Shown: in pieces, positions 1 through 8,373 of the stretch | Layout of the letters: each line of letters begins with the position of its first letter | Position numbering within the stretch: position 1 is the first letter of the stretch | Source: Chloroflexota bacterium | GTDB taxonomy: Bacteria > Chloroflexota > Anaerolineae > Anaerolineales > Villigracilaceae | NCBI GenBank assembly: GCA_016234555.1 | Contig: JACRBJ010000060.1 | Span: 62,001 to 126,000 of the forward strand | Direction: 5' to 3' | DNA: 64,000 nucleotides | Program-made: the position numbers and the translations under genes | The notes under the pieces: model-generated | Told to the model about the DNA's origin: nothing | The model's input: only the letters and a program-made list of their open reading frames with translations | Databases searched by the model: none

Positions 1-156
1 GAGGATGGGTTCGAGACGACCCTCCGCCACCACCTGATCGGGAGAAACCTCAGCCGCTTGCGTCGGAGTTGCCACTGTGGGTTGTATTCCACACGCGGAA
101 AGGAACAAGGCAAGGGTGACAATCAATGTAACGAAACACAGGATGTTTTTTTTCAT
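1..156 (-). CDS. Lipoprotein N-terminus, probable membrane-fusion subunit of ABC exporter (partial)
   Basis: The window edge cuts this gene; 52 N-terminal residues are visible, starting at the ATG complementary to 154-156. They show a lysine start, a hydrophobic segment and a lipobox LSAC, then an Ala/Thr/Pro linker and VVAEGRLEP, which resembles the start of the first beta strand of HlyD/MacA-type adaptor proteins. It lies downstream of a MacB-like permease on the same strand, so a periplasmic or extracytoplasmic adaptor lipoprotein for that exporter is likely. The adaptor assignment is an inference from a short stretch plus context. Confidence 0.6.
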   Translation of the reverse strand, partial: MKKNILCFVTLIVTLALFLSACGIQPTVATPTQAAEVSPDQVVAEGRLEPIL

Positions 157-170
157 GGGAACCTTCTAGA

Positions 171-204
171 ATTTACAAGTTACGATTTGTGATTTACGAT
201 TATT
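171..204. repeat. Heptamer-period array between adaptor and permease genes
   Basis: Units such as ATTTACA, AGTTACG, ATTTGTG and ATTTACG follow one another at exactly 7 bp. The array includes the TAA stop of the permease gene (complement of 200-202). It belongs to the same style of degenerate 7-bp arrays found throughout the window. Confidence 0.6.
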
Positions 205-2626
205 CATACGCCAGCACTTCGCGGATGGTTAATCGCGCGGCGCTTCGGGCGGGGATAATCGAGCCAAGCACCGAAAGTAAAAGTACCAATCCAAGCCAGA
301 TGGCATAGCCCAAAAATGTAAAAACCACTTTGATCGGCGTTTGGAACACCGCCGTACTGACTATGTCCGAAAGCCCATACGTGAATGGAATGGATACCAC
401 GATCGCCAGCACGAAGGAGATAAAACCAATGGTCAACCCCTCGGCGATGACGGTTCGCATCACGGCGCGGTCATCGGCGCCGACGGCGCGCATGATGCCG
501 ATCTCGCGCGTGCGCTCCATGACGTTCATGCCCATCGTGCCGGTCAACCCCATCGCGCCGACGATGGCGGTGAGAACCGCCATGATGAGCAGGAAAATCA
601 CGAGGATGTCCAAACTCTCCGAAGCAGTATCCATTGTGGACAAGCCCGATTCCGCCTTCCGCACTTTAAATCCCCGCTCGCGGAAGTAGTCGTCCAGCCT
701 TTCAGCCATCATATCCTGATATTCGCGGTCATGCTGGTCGGCCACAAAGCGGAAGGAATAGGCGCGATTCGCAAGGTGTGTGACCTGCGAAATATATTCG
801 TACGGCACGTACGCCACAATTCCCTGCTGGTCGACAAACTTGAAGATGCCGACCACTTCCCACGACTCCTCGCGCCCATCAATTTTGATTTGGAGACGGT
901 CGCCGGGTTTCAGCTTTGGAAATGGGACAAGCGCGGCTTCGCTGATTGTAAGTTTGCGGACATCGTCCTTGCGAATCCAACGCCCCTGAGTGAGCAGCGG
1001 AGAGACCAGCTTGCTCTCGGCAGGCGGCGCAAAGACAAAGGCATTCTCCGCAACCGAGCCGTCGGGATAAAGCAGTTCGATGCTGGTAAACTGCCAGCCT
1101 TCCACGTATTTCACGCCATCCACCTGCAAGCCAAACTGTTCCACTTCGCGCAGGCGGTAGGGCTCATCAAAATTGACCGTCACGTCGTCGCGGAAGTAAT
1201 TTTGAATGTTGCCGATGTAGTCATGCAAAGTCACGCGAACGTTGAAAACGGCGATGAAGATCGCCCCGCCCATTGTCAGCGTGAAGAGGGTCAATGCCAG
1301 GCGCCCATGACGGCGGAAAGTATTTCTTAGGGACAGGATGAACGGGCGCGGAAAATGAACACCACGGTGAGCGAACATGCGCGTGAGGTAGATCAGTAGG
1401 GCGTCGAGCCACGAGACGCGCTCCTGCTTGTGAGGCTTGCTCTCGTCGCCAGCCACGTCGCTGCTGAGCGCGCGCAGCACGGTGATACGCGACCCGCTGA
1501 TGACGGGGGCAAGTCCCGCGATGATCGGCACCAGCAGTCCCACCGCAATTTGAATGAAAAAAGCCATCGGTACAATGCGATAGCCAAGCAGCCTAAACCG
1601 AAGGGTATCTGCAATGAACGAAGACAGCCAGTATGCGCCCACCCCGCCCCCTGGGACCGCAATCAACAAAGCCAGGATGGCAAAGGCCATGATGAGCGTG
1701 AAGTACATCGAAAAGACCTGGTTCCTTCGTCCGCCCACCAGCTTGATGACGCCGATGTGCCGCAGGTGCTGGCTCAACAGGGCGTTCAGCGTGTTGGCAA
1801 TCAACGAACTTGAAAGGAAGACGATCAACACCCCCAACGCCAGCAGGATGCCAAGGATGGCGTTGACCGTATCCCCAAGCGGATGTTTATGCGTTTCGGA
1901 GGAACGGATGCGGCTCACAGTCACGCCATTCTTTTCGAGTTTGTCCTTCAAGTCCCCGCCGACATCGCGGATGTGATTAATATTCTCCCCGTCTTCGGCA
2001 ACGGTGACGTAGGCGCGGTTGTACAACTCCGGCTGGCGCAGGGTCGGCAGGGTCTTCATATCGATGTAGGCGAAGGGTGGGGCAAGGAAATCGCCCGCGC
2101 CCGTGCTGACATCCTGTACGACACCGACGAATTTCAACTTTTTGGTCAAGCCGTCGGGCAGTTCGAAAATCAAATCGTCGCCGATTTCGACGTCGAGCTT
2201 TTCCAGCGCATCCTTCTCCAAAAGGACTTCATTCTTCTCCGCCTTGACCGCGCCCGAAACTGGCGCCAGCAAATTGACCTTGTTTTCGTCGAAGTCTTCC
2301 AGCGCCACCACGTCCAGCGACACCCACTGGACGCCGCCCGCCTCCTGCACGCGGAAGTTGACCACGCGCCGCGCCTCCGCCTCGCCCACTCCCCGTCCGT
2401 TGCGGATGGTGGTGAGAATGTCGTCGTCGAAGTTGTCCATGCGGAGTTCGACGTTGGCAGGGTGGTTCGCGGCGTAGGAAACACTCATGTCATTGGAAAT
2501 GATTTGGTATGTCCCCGAGATCACGCCAATGGAAAATACGCCCACTGCGATGGAAAAGACCACCAGCAGGGTGCGTCCCTTGTTATCCCATAAATCGTGT
2601 AGAACCTTACGCCAGCGAGGTCGCAT
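200..2626 (-). CDS. MacB/FtsX-type ABC transporter permease, 808 aa
   Basis: Large inner-membrane permease of the FtsX/MacB (type VII ABC) family without its own ATPase domain. A first membrane helix near residues 18-40 is followed by an extracytoplasmic domain, an FtsX block with several helices (about 250-390), a second single helix (about 435-460), a second extracytoplasmic domain and a C-terminal FtsX block (about 675-808) with the family-typical VMERTREIGIMRAVGA. This two-FtsX layout matches permeases that act as one long chain. The partial adaptor lipoprotein follows and two ATPase genes lie upstream on the same strand. The stop codon lies in a heptamer array. Substrate unknown. Confidence 0.85.
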   Translation of the reverse strand: MRPRWRKVLHDLWDNKGRTLLVVFSIAVGVFSIGVISGTYQIISNDMSVSYAANHPANVELRMDNFDDDILTTIRNGRGVGEAEARRVVNFRVQEAGGVQWVSLDVVALEDFDENKVNLLAPVSGAVKAEKNEVLLEKDALEKLDVEIGDDLIFELPDGLTKKLKFVGVVQDVSTGAGDFLAPPFAYIDMKTLPTLRQPELYNRAYVTVAEDGENINHIRDVGGDLKDKLEKNGVTVSRIRSSETHKHPLGDTVNAILGILLALGVLIVFLSSSLIANTLNALLSQHLRHIGVIKLVGGRRNQVFSMYFTLIMAFAILALLIAVPGGGVGAYWLSSFIADTLRFRLLGYRIVPMAFFIQIAVGLLVPIIAGLAPVISGSRITVLRALSSDVAGDESKPHKQERVSWLDALLIYLTRMFAHRGVHFPRPFILSLRNTFRRHGRLALTLFTLTMGGAIFIAVFNVRVTLHDYIGNIQNYFRDDVTVNFDEPYRLREVEQFGLQVDGVKYVEGWQFTSIELLYPDGSVAENAFVFAPPAESKLVSPLLTQGRWIRKDDVRKLTISEAALVPFPKLKPGDRLQIKIDGREESWEVVGIFKFVDQQGIVAYVPYEYISQVTHLANRAYSFRFVADQHDREYQDMMAERLDDYFRERGFKVRKAESGLSTMDTASESLDILVIFLLIMAVLTAIVGAMGLTGTMGMNVMERTREIGIMRAVGADDRAVMRTVIAEGLTIGFISFVLAIVVSIPFTYGLSDIVSTAVFQTPIKVVFTFLGYAIWLGLVLLLSVLGSIIPARSAARLTIREVLAYE

Positions 2627-2637
2627 AATTCACCATA

Positions 2638-2672
2638 AGACCTGACAGGTCTTCATGAAACCTGACAGGTCT
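2638..2672. repeat. Two 15-bp palindromes 20 bp apart
   Basis: AGACCTGACAGGTCT (2638-2652) is a perfect palindrome around a central base; a near copy AAACCTGACAGGTCT starts exactly 20 bp later (2658-2672). The same arrangement recurs at 5199-5233, also just past the 3' end of a GAF histidine kinase gene. Confidence 0.75.
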
Positions 2673-2680
2673 CACATTTC

Positions 2681-4750
2681 CTACTTCAGTAATTCGCTAA
2701 TCTCAACGCTCGAATACGGCTTGATGGTCACATCCTTCACGCCGTCGCGCATAAGTTTGGTGACGCGCTCGGGGCTGATGGCTGAGGTGAGGATAACGGT
2801 CTTCGAGACAAGACCAGCTTCCGCCAGGGTCGACAGCACAGCCGTCAGCGGGATGGAGGCGATGTACTCATCCACCAGAATCAGGTCGGCGGCGGGGAGC
2901 TTCTTCAAATCGCTGGAGCGGGTCAGCTTGATCTTTGTGTCCTTGAGCGATTGGGCAAAGAAATTCGCCCAGTTGTCGTCGTCGTCGATCAGCAAGATAT
3001 TCCTGACGCCGCCCGCTTCGATGGGGTCGTGATCCACGTGTCCGCTCGGCATGAACATGGCAACCGTCGTGCCTTTGCCTGCCTCGCTGACCAGGGTGAT
3101 GTGTCCCTGCGCCTGCGAAACGACGTGCAGGGTGGCGGGCAAGCCGAGACCGTGATGCACAACGCCGCGCGTGGTGAAGAAAGGCGACCACGCCTTGCGC
3201 ATGACTTCCTCATCCATGCCAGCACCGTCGTCCTCGATGTCGATCTCCAACATGCCGCGCTCCTCGGTGGGGTGTACGCTGACCTTGACGGATTTCGCGC
3301 CCGCTTCGGCGGCGTTCTGCAAAATATTGCCAAGCGCGCGGGTGAGCTGGGTGCTATCCGCGATGACGTACGCAGTGGCGGGGTCAATCTCCACCTTCAA
3401 CGCCTCTTCGGCAAAATTGCGCTGGTGTGCGGCTGTCTGCAAAACATCCGCAAACAGGACAGGACGCGGTCTCTGCTCGCGCACCGCGCCGATCAACTGC
3501 TCCTTCACCTGGATGATCTGCGCCGTGCTCTCGGCAATCATGTCGAGGTCTTCGCGCAGGGAATCGATATCCATCTTGCCGTCGTTGATCTCTTCGCGCA
3601 GGCGGGCAACCGTCAGCGAGATGGGCAGGGTCTTGTTTCCGATCCAGTGGATGGCTTCGGTGGATGCAGTGGTCAGCGCCTCGAAGACCTTGTTGCGAAG
3701 GATTTCGCTGTGCGCTTCCTTCAACTCCTCGATCAGACGGGCGTTGTTGATGGCAACTGCCAGATGCTCCGCCATGGTCAACAAGGTGGTGATGTCATCC
3801 TCGCTGTAAGCGCGCTCCTCGGAACTTTGAATTGTCACCGCGCCCAAAGCCTTGCCGCCATAAATGAGGGGCAGCGCCATCTCGGAGCGGGTGTGCGGCA
3901 GGTGCGGATTCTTGAAATGCACGCGCTCCTCGCCGACATCCAGTGCAATACGCGCCTCGCCCATCGCGATGCACGCGCCGATCATCGACTCGGTGCCGAC
4001 CTTGAGCTTATGACCATCCGCGACCATTGCCTTGCCAGCCTTGCCGTAGCCAGCGCGGAGGACGGCATACTCGCCCGCTTCATCCAGCAGGAAGACGCCC
4101 GCGTAGTAAAGTCCGTATGCTTCGCAGATGATGTTGACGGTGTGCGGAAGCAGTTGCTCCAGGTTGAGGATCGAAGTGACTTCCCTGCCGACGCGGTTGG
4201 CTGCTTTCAACAAGCGCGAGCGGCGTTCCGCCTGACGGTGCAACTGCGAGTTCTGGATGGCAATCGCCAGTTGATCCGCCATGGTTTGCAGGGCGGCGAT
4301 GTCTTCGTCGTGGAAGGCGGCTTCCTCGGTGGATTGGACCGTCAATGCGCCGATGGCTTCGTCGCTCACTACCAGCGGAAGCGCCATCTCGGAGCGGGTA
4401 TGCGGCAGGTGCGGATTCTCGAAGAAGATTGCCTCAGCCCCAACGTCCAGCGCGATGCGCCCCTGACGGTTGGCAATGGATGCCCCAATCATCGAGTTGC
4501 CGCCGATGGCGAGTTTATGTCCCGCGTTGATCATCGCCCTGCCCGCCTCGCCACGTCCAGCTTTCAGGACGGCGTACTGCTTCACGTCGTCGAGCAGGAA
4601 GACGCCCGCATAATAGAAGCCAAATTCGTCGCAGATGATGTCCACTGTGCGCTGTAACAATTCGTACGGGTCGAGAATGGTGGTGATGTTCTTGGCGGCG
4701 CGCGCCGCAGCCTTCAATAACGTGGCATGTCGCTGGATATCGCTTGTCAT
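2681..4750 (-). CDS. Double-GAF hybrid histidine kinase with C-terminal receiver, 689 aa
   Basis: Cytoplasmic sensor kinase with no membrane segment. Two similar GAF domains (about 15-165 and 190-335) share the phrase LPHTRSEMALPL. The likely phospho-acceptor region reads EAIHWIGNKTLPI, unlike the usual HELRTPL. A HATPase_c domain follows (NILQNAAEAG, DDGAGMDEE, GLGLPATLHVV), then a short receiver (LLIDDDDN, LILVDEY, TSA, KPYS) ending at the C-terminus. The order GAF-GAF-HK-REC and position between exporter genes suggest it senses a small ligand or redox state and talks to the adjacent lone receiver. Ligand unknown. Confidence 0.85.
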   Translation of the reverse strand: MTSDIQRHATLLKAAARAAKNITTILDPYELLQRTVDIICDEFGFYYAGVFLLDDVKQYAVLKAGRGEAGRAMINAGHKLAIGGNSMIGASIANRQGRIALDVGAEAIFFENPHLPHTRSEMALPLVVSDEAIGALTVQSTEEAAFHDEDIAALQTMADQLAIAIQNSQLHRQAERRSRLLKAANRVGREVTSILNLEQLLPHTVNIICEAYGLYYAGVFLLDEAGEYAVLRAGYGKAGKAMVADGHKLKVGTESMIGACIAMGEARIALDVGEERVHFKNPHLPHTRSEMALPLIYGGKALGAVTIQSSEERAYSEDDITTLLTMAEHLAVAINNARLIEELKEAHSEILRNKVFEALTTASTEAIHWIGNKTLPISLTVARLREEINDGKMDIDSLREDLDMIAESTAQIIQVKEQLIGAVREQRPRPVLFADVLQTAAHQRNFAEEALKVEIDPATAYVIADSTQLTRALGNILQNAAEAGAKSVKVSVHPTEERGMLEIDIEDDGAGMDEEVMRKAWSPFFTTRGVVHHGLGLPATLHVVSQAQGHITLVSEAGKGTTVAMFMPSGHVDHDPIEAGGVRNILLIDDDDNWANFFAQSLKDTKIKLTRSSDLKKLPAADLILVDEYIASIPLTAVLSTLAEAGLVSKTVILTSAISPERVTKLMRDGVKDVTIKPYSSVEISELLK

Positions 4751-4773
4751 GGATTTACCTCTTTATAATTAGT

Positions 4774-4803
4774 AACGTTGAACGTTTAACGCTAAACGTT
4801 TAA
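4774..4803. repeat. Heptamer array (AACGTTG/AACGTTT units)
   Basis: Four consecutive 7-bp units of the type AACGTTG, AACGTTT, AACGCTA, AACGTTT. The TAG stop of the response regulator gene (complement of 4792-4794) lies inside. Units of the same type recur at 34653-34680 and 35504-35524. Confidence 0.8.
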
Positions 4804-5175
4804 TATCTTCTCGATCAATTCGACCAATCCCTGCTCGCGCCCCTTGACAAAGAAGGCGCTCGCGCCGCCCGAAACGGATTCCTTTGCCTTGTTCACTTCA
4901 TCATAGGCGGTGAGGATTACCACCGGCAGGGATGACTTTTGCTTTTTCAGGTCGGCAAGCAGGTCCAACCCCGCGCCCGTTTTCGGCGTGCCGTCGAAAC
5001 TGGGCATGTTCAAATCCAGCACGGCGATGTTGATCGCGCCCGAATTCTGCGCGAAAACCTCGCTGCCGCTTTTGCAATCTGACGCGGTAAGCACGTCGAA
5101 CCCCGCGCGCAGGAGTGTTTTTTCCAAACTCCGCAAAATCAATCTTTCATCGTCCACCAAAAGAACCGTTGTCAT
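4792..5175 (-). CDS. Single-domain response regulator, 127 aa
   Basis: CheY-like receiver with no output domain. Acidic pair VDDE near residues 7-10, phospho-acceptor Asp in AVLDLNMP (about residue 55), conserved Thr in VVILTAYDE and Lys in FFVKGRE are all visible. A short insertion DGTPKTGAG lies after the phosphorylation site. It sits between two GAF histidine kinases on the same strand and probably relays phosphate between them or acts on a protein partner. The last residues and the stop codon are encoded by a heptamer repeat. Confidence 0.9.
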   Translation of the reverse strand: MTTVLLVDDERLILRSLEKTLLRAGFDVLTASDCKSGSEVFAQNSGAINIAVLDLNMPSFDGTPKTGAGLDLLADLKKQKSSLPVVILTAYDEVNKAKESVSGGASAFFVKGREQGLVELIEKILNV

Positions 5176-5198
5176 TCGTCCTCCAAAAAATTAGTTGT

Positions 5199-5233
5199 AA
5201 ACCTGATAGGTTTTCTGTAAAACCTGTCAGATC
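5199..5233. repeat. Two palindrome-like copies 20 bp apart (second locus)
   Basis: AAACCTGATAGGTTT at 5199-5213 and AAACCTGTCAGATCT at 5219-5233, spaced exactly 20 bp as at 2638-2672. The copy borders the TAA stop of the upstream-strand histidine kinase (complement of 5234-5236). Confidence 0.7.
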
Positions 5234-7126
5234 TTATATTTTTTTCTCAACTGGCAGGCGCACGGAAAACGTTGCGCCCTGCCCTACTTCACTCTCCAGC
5301 GAGATGCTTCCACCGTGCTGGTTGACAATCTGCATGACGGCGGACAGTCCAAGTCCCGTGCCGCCTTTCCCGCCCTTGGTCGTGAAGAACGAGACCCAGA
5401 TTTTTTCCTGAATCTCCTTCGGGATGCCGGGACCGTTGTCCTTCACCGTGACCAAAACAAAGTCCGGGTTGGCGTCGCGCGCCCCCTTGACGTAAATCTT
5501 CGGGGTGGGCGTTTCGTGCATTGCCTCCCAGGCGTTCTTAATCAGGTTGTTGAAGACCTGCTCCACCTGACGCGCGTCCACAAAGGCGTTGGGCATGTCG
5601 TCCGCCCAGTCCATTTCGACCACCCCGTCGGGCAGACCCATGTTCGCCACCGTGTTCGAGATCATTTCGCGCAGGGATGTTGGAGCGTCGTTGCGCTTGC
5701 GGGCGGGACCGATCAAACCTTCCTTGATATCGAGGATGGTCATGGCGCTGTTCTCGATGATATCCAGGTCCTCAAGCAGTGATTCTACGCTGACCAGCGC
5801 CTGCAAACGATTCTTTTTCATGGCAGACATTTCGGCGAGGATTTCCCTGAGATCAAGCCCTTTTGCTTCGGCTTCCTCGCGGATGGTTTCGATTGCCGCC
5901 GTCAGCGATTCGTTCCCAGCCCCCTCCCCGTTCAATTGAGCCGCCAGCGCGAGAACGTAGTTCAAATCTTCGCGGACGCGTTTGACGCTGCCGGGGATGG
6001 GTGCGGCTTTGTTGCCCACCCAGTGGATGGCTTCGCCTGTGGCGGTGGCAATCGCCTCAAAGGTCTTCGTCCGCACCAGTTGGGCAGTGGCATCCTCCAG
6101 CCTGAACATCAATTGGGCATTGTTGATGGCGATGGCGATCTGGTCCGCCATGGCTTGCAGGGACGTGACATCCTCCTCGGTAAAGGCGTTCAACTGGTCA
6201 CTTTGAACGGTGAGCGCGCCCAGCGCCTCCGATTTGACGATCAGCGGCAGAGCCATTTCGGAGCGGGTGTCGGGTAAAAAGGGATTCTTGAAACGCGAGA
6301 CTTCGCCCGCCACGTCCAGCGCAATCTTCGCCTGCTGGTGGATGATGGAATTGCCGATCATGGACTTCTCATCCACGGGCAGGCGATAATTCTCAGCCAT
6401 CATCTTGCGACCCGCGAGCGCATACCCTGCGCGTAAAACCGCCCACTTGCGATCTTCGGAAAGCAGAAAGATTCCCGAATAATAGAAACTGAACTCGCTG
6501 CAAATGATGTTGACGGTATGCTTGAGCAGGTCATCCAAATCAAGGATCGAAGTGACCATCTGCCCGACGCGGGCGGCTGTTTCGAGCAGCTTGTGCCTGC
6601 GTTCGAGCATCTGGAACATGCGCTCGTTTTGTTGCAGCAGGTGCTTGTTCTTTTCCACTGTGTTGGTCAACTGGCGGATGTTGCCTTCGAGGCGTTCCAC
6701 CAGTTCCTGCTGGTATGCCTGCAAATGTTTTTCGGCATCCTCCAAAACTTCCACCTTGCCGTTGAGGTATGCGTCCACCTGGTCCACAAAGTCGGCGTCG
6801 ATTGGCTTGGTGATGAATCCCACCGCGCCCGCCGCCAGCGCCCGTTCCCGCGCCCCGTTGGACAAATCCGCCGAGACGATGACCACAGGCGTGCCCGGCA
6901 GCATCTTGTGCAGGCGGGTGGCGGCTTCGTTGCCCGACATGTGCGGCAGGCTGTCATCGAGCAGAATCAGGTTGGGGCTTGTCTCCTCGGCAAGCTGGAA
7001 CCCGTTCAGCGGGTCAGCCGCTTCCAACACCACGTATTTCGACGAAAGCAAACGCCGCACAAGCGAGCGGATTTCGTCGCTGTCTTCGATATAGAGTACC
7101 TGCTGGAGTCTTCGTGGGTCAGTCAT
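5234..7126 (-). CDS. REC-GAF histidine kinase, 630 aa
   Basis: Soluble hybrid kinase. N-terminal receiver (YIEDSDE, Asp in LILLDDSLP, KPID; about 8-125), a coiled-coil-like linker (125-180), one GAF domain (about 185-330), an acceptor region EAIHWVGNKAAPI nearly identical in pattern to the neighbouring kinase, a long helical stretch, then HATPase_c with NNLIKNAWEAM, DNGPGIP and GGTGLGLS. Having the receiver at the N-terminus suggests it is controlled by phosphorylation from another kinase. Start ATG is the complement of 7124-7126. The two kinases share their GAF phrase and acceptor box, so they are probably paralogues from a local duplication. Confidence 0.87.
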   Translation of the reverse strand: MTDPRRLQQVLYIEDSDEIRSLVRRLLSSKYVVLEAADPLNGFQLAEETSPNLILLDDSLPHMSGNEAATRLHKMLPGTPVVIVSADLSNGARERALAAGAVGFITKPIDADFVDQVDAYLNGKVEVLEDAEKHLQAYQQELVERLEGNIRQLTNTVEKNKHLLQQNERMFQMLERRHKLLETAARVGQMVTSILDLDDLLKHTVNIICSEFSFYYSGIFLLSEDRKWAVLRAGYALAGRKMMAENYRLPVDEKSMIGNSIIHQQAKIALDVAGEVSRFKNPFLPDTRSEMALPLIVKSEALGALTVQSDQLNAFTEEDVTSLQAMADQIAIAINNAQLMFRLEDATAQLVRTKTFEAIATATGEAIHWVGNKAAPIPGSVKRVREDLNYVLALAAQLNGEGAGNESLTAAIETIREEAEAKGLDLREILAEMSAMKKNRLQALVSVESLLEDLDIIENSAMTILDIKEGLIGPARKRNDAPTSLREMISNTVANMGLPDGVVEMDWADDMPNAFVDARQVEQVFNNLIKNAWEAMHETPTPKIYVKGARDANPDFVLVTVKDNGPGIPKEIQEKIWVSFFTTKGGKGGTGLGLSAVMQIVNQHGGSISLESEVGQGATFSVRLPVEKKI

Positions 7127-7135
7127 GGAAAGTCA

Positions 7136-7200
7136 AATGATGAATGATGAATAGCGCGTGTGACGTGTTCCGTTGCTTACCTGTCTACGTTCTACCTATT
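7136..7200. repeat. Two short heptamer arrays in the gap after the ABC gene
   Basis: Positions 7136-7155 hold ATGATGA units; 7176-7200 hold units CTTACCT, GTCTACG and TTCTACC in 7-bp register. The TAG stop of the ATPase gene (complement of 7192-7194) lies in the second array. Confidence 0.6.
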
Positions 7201-8373
7201 TCCTGCTCTATGGTCTGCAATGCGACGCTGTTCCAGCCGCTCCTGCACGATTTTGCCAATTGCCTCAACGGTGACAGGAGATTCGTCCATGACGCGCACA
7301 AAATCTGCGCGGGGGACGTAAACCACCTCCACGGGTTGCGCCCCGCCCGCACGCACGTTGGCAATGGATTTGCCGCCGCGCAGTAATTCCAGTTCGCCGA
7401 AGAACTCGCCCCTGCCCAAATGAGAAATAATATATTCCTGATTTTTCTCGTCGAGCAGGACCACATCCACCTCGCCTTTGCGAATCATGAAGAAATGATC
7501 CACAGACTGGTCGCGGGCGATGATGGTTTCGCCCGGCTGGTAGATACGCTCTTCGGCAATCTTCGTGAACTGCAACATGTGACGATGCCTCAATTGCGGC
7601 AGGCATTTCGAAACCGTCTCGTCTATCGTTTCGCCGTCTGAAATGATGATATTGCGATGCGTGCGCGATGTCAACGACGGGTCATGGGTGACCATCACCA
7701 CGGTTTTACCCTGCGCCACGAATCCCTCGAACAACTTGATGATGGTATCCGAGGAGCGGGTGTCGAGATTACCGGTCGGCTCGTCGGCAACCAGCAGGGG
7801 CGGGTCGCAGGCAACGGCGCGGGCAATGGCGGCAAGTTGCTGCTGTCCTGTCGAAACCAGCACGGGCAGTTTGTAGGCGAACTTTTCCAAGCCAACCAGC
7901 TCCAGCAATTCCATGGCGCGCTTCGGGCGTTCATCGAAGTCGTACATATCCACGAAATCCATCGGGAGCATCACATTTTCGAGCAGGGTCAGCGTGGGCA
8001 AAAGTTGAAAGAACTGAAACACGATGCCCAAATTTTTTCCGCGCCACTTCGAGCGCTGGCTTTCAGTGACGCCCGTGTAAATATCCTTGCCGTTGACGAC
8101 GACCTGTCCCTCGGTTGGATGGTCGATGCCCGTGACCATGTTCAACAGCGTGGATTTCCCGCTGCCCGATTTGCCGACGATGGAAACGAACTCGCCGCGA
8201 TTGATGGTCAGGTCAACGCCTTTGAGGACGGTGAACTCGCCAGCGGCGTTGGCGAAGCGTTTGACAACGCCGTGGAGCAGGATCATGGCGTCGGGGTTGG
8301 ACTCGCCGGGGGTTGATCCTGTCATTCGGACGGAATCAGCTTTCGGGTTGGCGCGAAGCGACGTCTTCTTCAT
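7192..8373 (-). CDS. ABC ATPase fused to a cyclic-nucleotide-binding-like domain, 393 aa
   Basis: N-terminal ATPase of the MacB/LolD class: Walker A GKSGSGKST (about 67-75), Q-loop, Walker B LLVADEP with GNLD. The signature is degenerate, VSTGQQQ instead of LSGGQ. From about residue 255 a cNMP-binding domain follows (FMIRKGEVDVVLL, GEFFGELELL, SIANVRA). The arginine that normally holds the cyclic phosphate (RSA/RAA) appears as Ser, so ligand binding is doubtful. Translation is coupled to the upstream ATPase by an ATGA overlap. An internal Met at 17 or 30 could be the true start. It probably drives the 808-aa permease. Confidence 0.85.
   Translation of the reverse strand: MKKTSLRANPKADSVRMTGSTPGESNPDAMILLHGVVKRFANAAGEFTVLKGVDLTINRGEFVSIVGKSGSGKSTLLNMVTGIDHPTEGQVVVNGKDIYTGVTESQRSKWRGKNLGIVFQFFQLLPTLTLLENVMLPMDFVDMYDFDERPKRAMELLELVGLEKFAYKLPVLVSTGQQQLAAIARAVACDPPLLVADEPTGNLDTRSSDTIIKLFEGFVAQGKTVVMVTHDPSLTSRTHRNIIISDGETIDETVSKCLPQLRHRHMLQFTKIAEERIYQPGETIIARDQSVDHFFMIRKGEVDVVLLDEKNQEYIISHLGRGEFFGELELLRGGKSIANVRAGGAQPVEVVYVPRADFVRVMDESPVTVEAIGKIVQERLEQRRIADHRAGNR

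Noticed and set aside
2951..4657. Long open frame of 568 codons on the plus strand
   Set aside because: It lies entirely antisense to the GAF histidine kinase, has no recognisable domain and looks like the mirror of codon bias; the minus-strand gene has clear GAF and ATPase motifs.
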